A DNA stretch of 17,365 bases from Candidatus Schekmanbacteria bacterium (GTDB taxonomy: Bacteria; CSSED10-310; JACPHN01), in the NCBI GenBank assembly GCA_016188575.1, contig JACPHN010000176.1, positions 1 through 17,365 on the forward strand, given 5' to 3'. The stretch's first letter is position 1; each line of letters opens with the position of its first letter. Below, one piece after another: positions 7,615 to 13,976 of the stretch. Position numbers and translations under genes: made by a program. Below the pieces are notes generated by a model. That model saw only the letters and a list, made by a program, of their open reading frames with translations. It made no database searches and was not told the DNA's origin.

Positions 7615-8910
7615 ATAGCAATCGTCAAGCGTAAGGTAACCTATCGCCTGTACCCGACAAAAGTTCAGGCCGCGATGCTGTGGCAGGTTTTCGTGCTGCG
7701 TCAGCGCCTGTACAATGCCGCGCTCGAGCAGCGGATTTGGGCCTGGAAACAAAACGGCGTGTCTCTGACCTTCGCCGACCAGTGCAAGGAGCTCACCGAG
7801 CTGCGGGCCGACGATCCCGAGTATGCTGCTCTCAATGCCCAATCCTGCCAGGTAACACTCAAGCGCTTGGATCTCGCGTTCCAGGCCTTCTTTCGCCGGG
7901 TTAGGGCCGGACAGACGCCAGGCTTTCCGCGCTTCAAGTCGCTGCGCCGCTTCACAGGCTGGGGGTACAAGACACACGGCGACGGCTGGAAGCTGAACCA
8001 AGGGCTCAAGTTGAAGCACGGTTCCATGCGCATCTCTGGCGTGGGCGAGATCAAGATCCGTGGCGAAGCTCGTGACGCTGGCGAACCAAAGACTGTGGAA
8101 ATCCAGCTCAAGCGCGGCCGTTGGTTCGCCTCAGTGACGCAAGACTGTGAGCCACAGCGCGCGCACGGCACTGAACGTATCGGTTTCGATTGGGGCATCG
8201 AACGGTTCGGGAACCCTCCCACCGCCTGCGGCGGCGGGCGCCGCCCTAGACCTCGCTGCGCTCGGTTCCTCACCTTCGATGATGGCACCGGCGTTGAGAA
8301 TCCGCGGTTTCTGAGGAAGTCCGAACGCCAGCTCAAGGCCCGGCAGCGAGTGGTGTCCCGCAAAAAACGCGGATCGAAGAACCGGCGAAAGGCCGTGGCG
8401 TGTCTAGGCCGCGAGCATGAACGCATCGCGAACCGGCGCACGGACTTCTTGCATCAACAGTCCGCAAAGCTCATCGCGCGCGCCGAGCTCCTTGCCACGG
8501 AACAACTTGCGGTCGCCAACATGACCCGCAGCGCTCGCGGTACGGTCGAAGCCCCTGGCAAGAACGTCCGGCAAAAGGCCGGTTTGAATAGGAGTATCCT
8601 TGACGGTGCCCCGTCGGCGTTTGTCAGCATGGTACGCACCAAAGCGGCAGAAGCTGGATGCGTGCTCGTGGAAGCCCCGACGCGGAAGATCAAACCGTCG
8701 CAGTCCTGTCCGGCGTGTCCTCGGCAACAAAAGAAGACGCTTGCGGAGCGGGTCCACCGCTGCGCATGCGGCTGCGTGTTGCCGCGCGATCAGGCCAGCG
8801 CACAGGTTTGCTTGCATTATGCGTTAGCCCTTTCGGGGCCAGGAACTGGCCCAGGTGTAGAGGGGGCTCTGCCCCCGTCGAAGCACGAAACTCCATCCAT
8901 AGCGGCGTAG
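7615..8910 (+). CDS. tnpB: TnpB RNA-guided nuclease of the IS200/IS605 family
   Basis: The frame gives about 431 residues. The N-terminus AIVKRKVTYRLYPTKVQ is the usual TnpB opening but is preceded by ATA (7615) where ATG is expected. The first ATG, at 7675, would remove about 20 conserved residues, so translation from ATA or loss of the start must be considered. RuvC residues, numbered from 7615: Asp192 in IGFDWGIERF, Glu296 in LLATEQLAVANM, Asp392 in VLPRDQASAQ. The zinc finger is CPAC (365, 368) paired with CAC (383, 385). A 60-nt in-frame insertion (8209-8268) adds 20 residues rich in Gly, Arg and Pro just six residues after the first catalytic Asp. TnpB cuts DNA at the element's target motif using an RNA from the element's 3' end; the last hairpins overlap this gene's 3' end. 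Confidence 0.85.
   Translation: MAIVKRKVTYRLYPTKVQAAMLWQVFVLRQRLYNAALEQRIWAWKQNGVSLTFADQCKELTELRADDPEYAALNAQSCQVTLKRLDLAFQAFFRRVRAGQTPGFPRFKSLRRFTGWGYKTHGDGWKLNQGLKLKHGSMRISGVGEIKIRGEARDAGEPKTVEIQLKRGRWFASVTQDCEPQRAHGTERIGFDWGIERFGNPPTACGGGRRPRPRCARFLTFDDGTGVENPRFLRKSERQLKARQRVVSRKKRGSKNRRKAVACLGREHERIANRRTDFLHQQSAKLIARAELLATEQLAVANMTRSARGTVEAPGKNVRQKAGLNRSILDGAPSAFVSMVRTKAAEAGCVLVEAPTRKIKPSQSCPACPRQQKKTLAERVHRCACGCVLPRDQASAQVCLHYALALSGPGTGPGVEGALPPSKHETPSIAA
8209..8268 (+). repeat. 60-nt in-frame insertion in tnpB flanked by a 6-bp direct repeat
   Basis: CGGTTC occurs at 8203-8208 and again at 8263-8268, exactly 60 nt apart. The bases between are GC-rich and palindromic (GGCGG-GCG-CCGCC near 8233-8245, and GGTTC-GG-GAACC at the left junction). 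The encoded peptide GNPPTACGGGRRPRPRCARF has no counterpart in usual TnpB proteins, which run directly from the DWG motif's ERF to LTFDDG. It resembles the small palindromic elements that enter genes in frame, such as Rickettsia RPEs, though it is a different sequence. Confidence 0.6.
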
Positions 8911-8922
8911 CCGTTTGGATGG
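8836..8922 (+). ncRNA. Candidate omega (re)RNA 3' scaffold of the TnpB element
   Basis: Three perfect or near-perfect hairpins follow one another at the element's 3' end: GGGCCAG-GAA-CTGGCCC (8836-8852), GGGGGC-TCT-GCCCCC (8862-8876), and the 30-nt right-end hairpin (8893-8922; seven outer pairs and four inner pairs around a GTA loop). TnpB guide RNAs are known to arise from the 3' part of tnpB and the right end, with the guide taken from the bases just outside the element. Here the guide would begin near 8923-8930. The 5' end of the RNA is not visible. Confidence 0.6.
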
Positions 8923-10231
8923 CAGTAGCTCATCTGAACACCAACGTGCGCGGTCTGCCGATCTCCCCGACGGTCGCCATCAGCTAGCTGAGTGACCTCC
9001 TGCGACCGCAGGGACAGCGAATCTTCAAGCCAGGGCTCGGTCAGTCGCCCTTCCCGGTTCCGACTACAGTGGTCGAGGCGCTGCGGGCAAACGCCCATCA
9101 GAAGGCGTATCTCCCCGTCTTGGGCCTGCCGGCCCTGCGCGAGGCCTCGCCGAGTATCATCGGCGTAATCACGGCGTCGCATGCAACGCGGATGACATCA
9201 TCATCGGGCGTGGCTCCAAGGCGCTGATGTTTCTGCTCCAGGTCGTCTACTGCGGCGAGCTCATCGCGCCGGCGCCGGCCTGGGTGTCCTACGTTCCGCA
9301 GGCGCGCATCGTGGGGCCTACGGTCCGCTCGCTCCCTACGCGACTCGAGGACGGACGGCGGGTCGACCCGGGCACCCTCGAACGCCTCTGCCGCGAGCTC
9401 CCAGACCAGCCTCGCATGCTGATTCTCAACTATTCCAACAACCCGACCGGCACGACGTCCTCCCCAGCCGAGCTCGCCGCGCTCGCCGCCATCGCCAGCC
9501 GGGCTGGCGTCATCATCCTTTCCGACGAAATATGCGGGGAGCTGTGCTACACTGGAGCACACAGCTCAGTCGCTACCCTCTATCCGGAGGGAACGATCCT
9601 GAGCAATGGCCTGAGCAAGTGGTGCGGCGCCGGCGGCTGGCGGCTCGGAACGTTTGTTTTCCCGAGCTCTCTACGCTGGCTTCTCGATGCGATGGCCGTG
9701 GTGGCTTCCGAAACCTACACCACGACGAGCGCGCCCATTCAGTACGCGGCAGTGAAGGCATTCCGGGGGGATTCGCAGCGAGCGCTACCTGTGGAGAGCG
9801 CGTCGCATCCTCGCGGCGCTCGGCCGCGAGAGCGCGGCGAGACTGCGAGCGGCCGGGCTGCGGCTCGCGGAGCCCGCGGGGGGGGGTTTTACCTGTTTCC
9901 GGATCTGGGCCAGCACCGCGCCGCTCTGTCGCATCGGGGAATCCTGACGGCCTCCGCGTTGACCACCAGGTTGCTCGAAGAGACCGGCGTGGCGGTGCTG
10001 CCGGGCAGCGCGTTCGGTCAAGACGAATCGGAGCTGTCGGTCCGCATCGCTCATGTCGACTTCGATGGGCTGCGCGCGCTGGCGGCGCTCGGGCGCGAGG
10101 CGCCGGATTAGGCCATCGACCTGGCCTTTCTCACCGCCCACTGCGCCGATGTGCTCGAGGCCATCGACCGCATCTGTGGCTGGCTGGCCGCAAGCGACGG
10201 CCTCGGCCTGGCAGGACCCTTGACACAGTAG
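8919..10231 (+). pseudogene. Class I/II aminotransferase, degraded
   Basis: This is a PLP-dependent fold-type I aminotransferase. It shows LNTNVRGLPISPTVAIS and GLGQSPFPVPTTVVEAL at the N-terminus, then IIIGRGSKALMFLLQ, LILNYSNNPTG, LSDEICGE, the PLP-lysine motif SNGLSKWCGAGGWRLG (Lys codon at 9617), and LPGSAFGQDE at the C-terminus. The lesions are a TAG at 8985-8987, a one-base loss near 9145-9154, opposite frame changes at a G6 run (9765-9770) and a G9 run (9878-9886), and a TAG at 10109-10111, after which family-like sequence (LAFLTAHCADVLEAIDRICGWL) continues to the TAG at 10229-10231. Its apparent ATG at 8919 lies inside the IS right-end hairpin, so the IS probably replaced the native start region. 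The G-run changes could be sequence errors; the stops less likely so. Confidence 0.85.
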
Positions 10232-10354
10232 GCCGCGGCCGCGGTTCGGATCACCGGTATGTGGACGCCGAGGAATGTGCGGACCGCGTGACGGACTGAC
10301 GACTTGTTGGCGTTGCCCGCAGGAGCGCCGGCGACGTTCGCCAGGCGCGGTTAC

Positions 10355-11371
10355 TCAGTCCTCGATCGCGCTGTGTGGGTCTTGACCTGCACCGGCCCGC
10401 CGCACCATTCCGTAGCTCTTCAGCCGCCGCCACAGCGTATTCTCGCCGATGCCAAGCGCTTTGGCGGTGGCCTTCCGGTTGCCGCCGAGGCGCTCGAGCG
10501 ATGCCAGGATGTGCCGCCGTTCGACCTCGGCAAGCGTGAGGACGGGGGCGCCACCGGCCGAGGCTGGTTGTGGCGCCGGCGCGGTTCCACGTACCTCGGG
10601 CGGGAGGTCGCCGAGCTCGATGCGCGGCTTTCCCTCGGCCAGAACCACTGCCCGCTCGATCGCGTTTTCGAGCTCGCGGATATTCCCCGGCCACGCGTAG
10701 CGGTGGAACGCGTCGAGCACGTCCGAGGAGAGCGCGCACGGCCCGCAGTGGTTTTCGGTGCAGGTGCGGGCAACCAGCGCGCGGGCTAGCGGCAAGAGGT
10801 CCTCCGGCCGGTCGCGCAGTGCCGGAATCTCCAGCGGCACCACGCGGAGGCGGAAATACAGATCCTGGCGAAATGCGCCGGCCAAGACCAGCGCGTGCAG
10901 ATCGCGGTGTGTGGCGGCGATGATCCGTACGTCCACGGGCACGTCCCGGTTCGTCCCGACGGGACGGACCGCGCGCTCCTGAATGGCACGCAGCAGCCGC
11001 ACCTGCACCGCGGGCGTGGTCTCGCCGATTTCGTCGAGGAAGATCGTGCCCTGCTCGGCTGCCTCAAAGAGCCCCGCGCGAGCAGACTCGGCCCCGGTAA
11101 ACGCCCCCTTCGCGTGGCCGAACAGCTCGCTTTCGAGAAGGCCCTCCGGAAGCGCCCCGCAGTCGATCGCTACGAAGGGGCCGGCAGCCCGCCGCGAATG
11201 GGCGTGGATGTAGCGCGCCAGTCGCTCCTTGCCCGTCCCGCTCTCGCCGGTGACGAGCACCGTTGCTTCTGTCGGGGCGGCGCGATCGGCCAGCTCGATC
11301 ACCCGACGCATGGCGGGGCTGCGAGCGACGATCGCGGGTGCGTCCAGAGCCTTTGCAGCGCGGGGGTTCAT
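10355..11371 (-). CDS. Sigma-54-dependent activator, AAA+ plus Fis HTH, no sensor domain
   Basis: This 338-residue bacterial enhancer-binding protein has only the core. It carries Walker A GESGTGKE (42-49), the sigma-54 contact loop GAFTGA (89-94), Walker B IFLDEIGE (110-117), the [10 protein letters not shown] region (about 227-236), and a Fis-type helix-turn-helix, [24 protein letters not shown] (split in the family as helix-turn-helix), near 296-319. There is no receiver, GAF, PAS or V4R domain. Unusually, where related proteins have an ordinary helix before WPGN, this one has a C-x4-C-x2-C cluster with a His (Cys204, His208, Cys209, Cys212; bases 10736-10762). This is a plausible soft-metal site. 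The gene is divergent from merT. ATG at 11371 is chosen; an in-frame TTG sits just before it. It probably activates merT-merA-merP from the dyad at 11388 and represses itself from the same site. Confidence 0.9.
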   Translation of the reverse strand: MNPRAAKALDAPAIVARSPAMRRVIELADRAAPTEATVLVTGESGTGKERLARYIHAHSRRAAGPFVAIDCGALPEGLLESELFGHAKGAFTGAESARAGLFEAAEQGTIFLDEIGETTPAVQVRLLRAIQERAVRPVGTNRDVPVDVRIIAATHRDLHALVLAGAFRQDLYFRLRVVPLEIPALRDRPEDLLPLARALVARTCTENHCGPCALSSDVLDAFHRYAWPGNIRELENAIERAVVLAEGKPRIELGDLPPEVRGTAPAPQPASAGGAPVLTLAEVERRHILASLERLGGNRKATAKALGIGENTLWRRLKSYGMVRRAGAGQDPHSAIED

Positions 11372-11380
11372 CAATATGGA

Positions 11381-11408
11381 ATTATGTCTTGACCAGTCTG
11401 GAAGTCAA
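11381..11408 (-). promoter_or_regulatory. Sigma-70-type promoter for the activator gene
   Basis: On the minus strand, TTGACT (11408-11403) and CATAAT (11386-11381) are separated by 16 bp; each box matches consensus at five of six positions. The -10 box ends only nine bases before the ATG at 11371, so the transcript is expected to be leaderless or nearly so. The promoter is covered by the 22-bp dyad. Confidence 0.6.
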
Positions 11409-11409
11409 G
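11388..11409. promoter_or_regulatory. 22-bp dyad, putative activator binding site (UAS/operator)
   Basis: CTTGAC, 10 bases, GTCAAG: perfect 6-bp arms. The centre (11398) is about 115 bp upstream of the merT promoter's -12 box, a usual distance for the enhancer of a sigma-54 activator. The same bases overlap the -35 box and spacer of the activator's own promoter, which would allow self-repression, as XylR does at its own promoter. No second copy is seen nearby. Confidence 0.5.
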
Positions 11410-11499
11410 CCCCGCCATTTTGGAGCTCGCGGTCGCCGGCCGATCCGCGCCTCGCTCCGAAGTCACGCACCGGAAGCGGTTCTCGGCACGACGCAGAGA

Positions 11500-11515
11500 T
11501 GGCACTGATTGTGCA
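11500..11515 (+). promoter_or_regulatory. Sigma-54 promoter (-24/-12) for merT-merA-merP
   Basis: TGGCAC at 11500-11505 and TGCA at 11512-11515 give the invariant GG and GC with the required 10 bases between them. The only departure from TGGCAC-N5-TTGCA is a G in place of the T before TGCA. Transcription would begin near 11525 and leave a leader of about 50 bases before the merT ATG. Confidence 0.65.
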
Positions 11516-11576
11516 TTGGTGTCGCGGGCCGCGAGCGAAATCGGCCCTGACAAGCACTCACAAGAAGGAGAGCCAC

Positions 11577-12011
11577 ATGGGCTCACATAATGCTGACGCC
11601 TGCGGAAGCCAGGTAGTATTGGGCGACCTGGAACAAGCTGCACGTGAGAGCAGCGACCGGCGCCGGTCCCTGGCGCTCGGCGCCGGCGCGGTCGGCTCCG
11701 CGTTCGTGGCCTCGGCCTGTTGCGTTGGTCCGCTCGTGCTCACGCTGCTCGGGATCGGCGGTGGTGCGCTGCTCGTGGGGCTCGAGCCCTATCGGCCGCT
11801 GCTCACCGGCTTGACCGCAGTGTTCCTGGGCGGCGCATTCTGGCTTCGATACCGGAAGCTGCGCGCCGCCGCCAGGGCCGGCGGCGGCAGCGCGTGCGCG
11901 TGCCCGGCGCCGAGGGCGAGCAAGGTGGCGCACATCGCGCTGTGGGCTACCACGGCGCTGGTCCTGGCGGTTCTCGCGTTTCCCTACATCGCCCCGCTGA
12001 TCTGGGGCTGA
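11577..12011 (+). CDS. merT: Mercuric ion transporter MerT
   Basis: This 144-residue inner-membrane protein brings Hg(II) into the cytoplasm for MerA. A hydrophobic segment (about 33-62) carries the vicinal cysteine pair in SACCVGPLVLTLLGIGG (Cys48-Cys49). The family words GLEPYRPLLTGLT (68-80) follow, then a cytoplasmic loop with CAC (Cys107, Cys109), and a last helix LVLAVLAFPYIAPLIWG. The N-terminus is about 20 residues longer than in classic Tn21/Tn501 MerT. The ATG at 11577 has GAAGGAGAG five bases upstream. It is first in a three-gene plus-strand operon, with 16 bp to merA. The presumed control is the -24/-12 promoter and the divergent activator; no MerR gene or MerR-type operator is present before it. 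Confidence 0.93.
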   Translation: MGSHNADACGSQVVLGDLEQAARESSDRRRSLALGAGAVGSAFVASACCVGPLVLTLLGIGGGALLVGLEPYRPLLTGLTAVFLGGAFWLRYRKLRAAARAGGGSACACPAPRASKVAHIALWATTALVLAVLAFPYIAPLIWG

Positions 12012-12027
12012 GCGAAAGGAGTCGAAC

Positions 12028-13467
12028 ATGGTCATCAGCAACTTCGTGGACCGGACCATCAATCGCGGTGAAGAGCTGGACCTGCTCGTCGTCGGGGCCG
12101 GCTCGGCGGGATTTGCCGCCGCCATCCGGGCGGCCGAGCTCGGCGCCCGGGTGGCCCTGGTCGAGCAGGGCGGACTGGGCGGAAGCTGCGTCAATGTCGG
12201 TTGCGTGCCGTCGAAGACGCTGATGCGCGCCGCCGAAGCCCATCACCGGGCCGGTCACAGCGCCTTCGCGGGGATTCGCAGCCATCCGGAGGTGCCGGAT
12301 TTCGCGGCCGTCATCGAACAGAAACGGCTGCTCGTCGCCGAGCTCCAGCAGGCCAAGTACTGGGATGTGCTCGCGTCGTACCCCTCCATCGCACTGCTTC
12401 GCGGTGCGGCTCGGTTTCTTCCGGCCGGGAGCGTCACCGTCGCCGGCGAGCCCGTGCGCGCCCGCAAAGTCGTGATCGCGACGGGCGCGGCTCCGTGGAT
12501 GCCGCCGATCCCCGGGCTTGCTGCCTCGGGGTTTCTGACGAGCACGACCCTGATGGAGCTCGAGGACCTGCCGCGGCGCCTCATCGCCATCGGCGGTGGC
12601 GCCGTCAGCCTCGAGCTCTGCCAGACCTTCGCCCGCTTCGGTAGCCAGGTCACCGTGCTCGAAGCTCTGCCGCGGATCCTTCCGGGAGAAGACGCCGAGG
12701 TGAGCGAGGCGCTCGCGGCCTACCTGCGCGAAGAAGGCATTGTGGTGCGCACCGGCGTGCGGATCGCGGAAGCTCTGGGCGGAGTCGGCGCGCACCGCGT
12801 CGCGATCGAGGATGGCGAGCGACGCCTCGTCATCGAGGGAGACCGGCTGCTTGTCGCTGCAGGGCGCAGGCCACGCACCTCCGGAATCGGCCTGGAAGAA
12901 GCGGGAATCGAGCTTGGGCCACAGGGCAACGTGATTGTCGATGAGCACCTGAGGACCTCGCGGGCTGATGTCTACGCGGCCGGCGACGTCATCGGCGACC
13001 CGGCCCTGGTCTACGTGGCCGCGTATGCGGGAGGCATGGCCGCCGAGAATGCTCTGAACGGCGACGTGCGGCGGTACGATCTGACAAGCGTGCCGCGCGT
13101 CACGTTCACGGCTCCCGCCGCCGCGGCGGTGGGCCTCACCGAGGCCGAGGCGCGAGCGCGGGGCGTCGCGGTGGCGGTATCCAGACTGCCGATGAGCCAC
13201 GTGCCGCGGGCGATTGCCGCACGTGACACCCGCGGCTTCATCAAGCTAGTCGCGGACGAGAAGACGGGCCACCTCGTCGGCGCCCACATCCTGGCGCCCG
13301 AGGCGGGCGAGCTGATCGCACAGGCGGCCATGGCCATGCGTTTCAGCATCCGCACCGAAGAGCTAGCAGCGTTGCTTTACCCGTATCTGACCAATGCGGA
13401 AGGTCTGAAGCTCGCCTGTCAGGCCTTCCAGAAAGATGTGGCGCGACTGTCGTGCTGCGCCGCATGA
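12028..13467 (+). CDS. merA: Mercuric reductase MerA (without NmerA domain)
   Basis: This 479-residue flavoprotein reduces Hg(II) to Hg(0) with NADPH in the cytoplasm. The FAD motif VVGAGSAGFAAAIRA (about 21-35) leads to the redox disulfide GGSCVNVGCVPSK (Cys54, Cys59). The second dinucleotide motif is AIGGGAVSLEL, and the FAD-binding AAGDVIG is in place. The C-terminal part has the mercury-ligand tyrosine region YPYLTNAEGLKLA and the terminal vicinal pair LSCCAA (Cys476-Cys477), which set MerA apart from lipoamide dehydrogenases. There is no N-terminal MerP-like domain; a separate HMA-domain lipoprotein is encoded next. The ATG at 12028 follows AAAGGAG by seven bases. Confidence 0.95.
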   Translation: MVISNFVDRTINRGEELDLLVVGAGSAGFAAAIRAAELGARVALVEQGGLGGSCVNVGCVPSKTLMRAAEAHHRAGHSAFAGIRSHPEVPDFAAVIEQKRLLVAELQQAKYWDVLASYPSIALLRGAARFLPAGSVTVAGEPVRARKVVIATGAAPWMPPIPGLAASGFLTSTTLMELEDLPRRLIAIGGGAVSLELCQTFARFGSQVTVLEALPRILPGEDAEVSEALAAYLREEGIVVRTGVRIAEALGGVGAHRVAIEDGERRLVIEGDRLLVAAGRRPRTSGIGLEEAGIELGPQGNVIVDEHLRTSRADVYAAGDVIGDPALVYVAAYAGGMAAENALNGDVRRYDLTSVPRVTFTAPAAAAVGLTEAEARARGVAVAVSRLPMSHVPRAIAARDTRGFIKLVADEKTGHLVGAHILAPEAGELIAQAAMAMRFSIRTEELAALLYPYLTNAEGLKLACQAFQKDVARLSCCAA

Positions 13468-13484
13468 GCAGGAGGTAATCGACA

Positions 13485-13841
13485 ATGGAGCCCGCAATGC
13501 ATCCAGCCAACAAGGTAGCTCGCGATCACGTTGCGTGGCGCGCGCTCCTCGTGCTCGCTGTGGCGGCAGCGGTCGGTCTCGCGGCGTGTGCGTGCAATGA
13601 CCGCGCCACGCCCCCGCCGCCTGCCTCGGCGGCCGAGGCGGCGTTCTCCGTTCAGGGGATGACCTGCGCCTCGTGTGCGGTCGCGGTCCGCGCGGCCGCC
13701 AAGGGCGTGCCCGGGGTCTATGACGCGCGCGCCGACGCCGAACAGGGCAGCGCGTGGGCGAGCTACGATGCGCAACGCACGACCGTCCAGGCCATCGCGC
13801 GCGCGATCAGCGACGCCGGCTACCCGGCCACGGCGCAATAA
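13485..13841 (+). CDS. merP: MerP-like HMA-domain lipoprotein
   Basis: The product is 118 residues. An N-terminal signal with a long alanine/leucine core ends in a lipobox LAAC (Cys35), so the protein should be a lipoprotein. A proline-rich linker leads to a heavy-metal-associated domain (about 54-115) with the metal site GMTCASC (Cys61, Cys64) and a family-typical end, ISDAGYPA. MerP normally is a soluble periplasmic protein that hands Hg(II) to MerT; this one is likely tethered to a membrane. AGGAGGT lies eight bases before the ATG at 13485, a strong ribosome site, and the gene follows merA by 17 bp. The extra Cys at position 37 beside the lipid Cys is notable. It could also be called a generic HMA lipoprotein, but the operon supports mercury. 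Confidence 0.88.
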   Translation: MEPAMHPANKVARDHVAWRALLVLAVAAAVGLAACACNDRATPPPPASAAEAAFSVQGMTCASCAVAVRAAAKGVPGVYDARADAEQGSAWASYDAQRTTVQAIARAISDAGYPATAQ

Positions 13842-13844
13842 CCG

Positions 13845-13970
13845 GCGTCGGCCGAATGTCCCGGTCCCAAACCTGCAGCCGAAGCCGTCCCGTGTCCCCT
13901 AAAAGCCGCCTGGGATGCGAGATGTGCCAGGATGGGCGCAGCTAGAGCATAAAGCACATTCGGCCGACGC
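13845..13970. repeat. 126-bp structure bounded by 15-bp perfect inverted repeats
   Basis: GCGTCGGCCGAATGT at 13845-13859 recurs inverted at 13956-13970. The 96 bases between carry no gene but include a smaller dyad (CCTGG/CCAGG near 13908-13931). The first arm begins three bases after the merP stop, and the second arm is followed by TTTTT (13973-13977) and the truncated end of the IS1595 transposase. It may be a MITE-like element or a long-range terminator; the loop is large for a terminator. Confidence 0.6.
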
Positions 13971-13976
13971 TGTTTT

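Larger units (their letters stand above)
7488..8922 (+). mobile_element. IS200/IS605-type element carrying tnpB only
   Basis: A tnpB gene lies between two related hairpins that share the sequence CTCCATCCATAGCG at their 5' side (7486-7499 and 8891-8904). No tnpA (Y1 transposase) is present, so the element depends on a TnpA from elsewhere, as many IS1341-type elements do. The left region also has two imperfect 21-nt units (7550-7570 and 7571-7591, 14 of 21 identical) and a T7 tract (7532-7538). The right end falls exactly at the start of the aminotransferase pseudogene. Exact element ends are uncertain by some tens of bases because no empty site is available. Confidence 0.7.

Noticed and set aside
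11388-11409. Reading the dyad as a MerR operator
   Set aside because: MerR operators sit in a 19-20 bp spacer of the promoter they control and face merT. This dyad overlaps the -35 box of a 16-bp-spacer promoter pointing away from merT, and no merR gene is present.
11947-13200. A 417-codon minus-strand frame opposite merA
   Set aside because: MerA on the plus strand is unmistakable; the antisense product is repetitive and charged.
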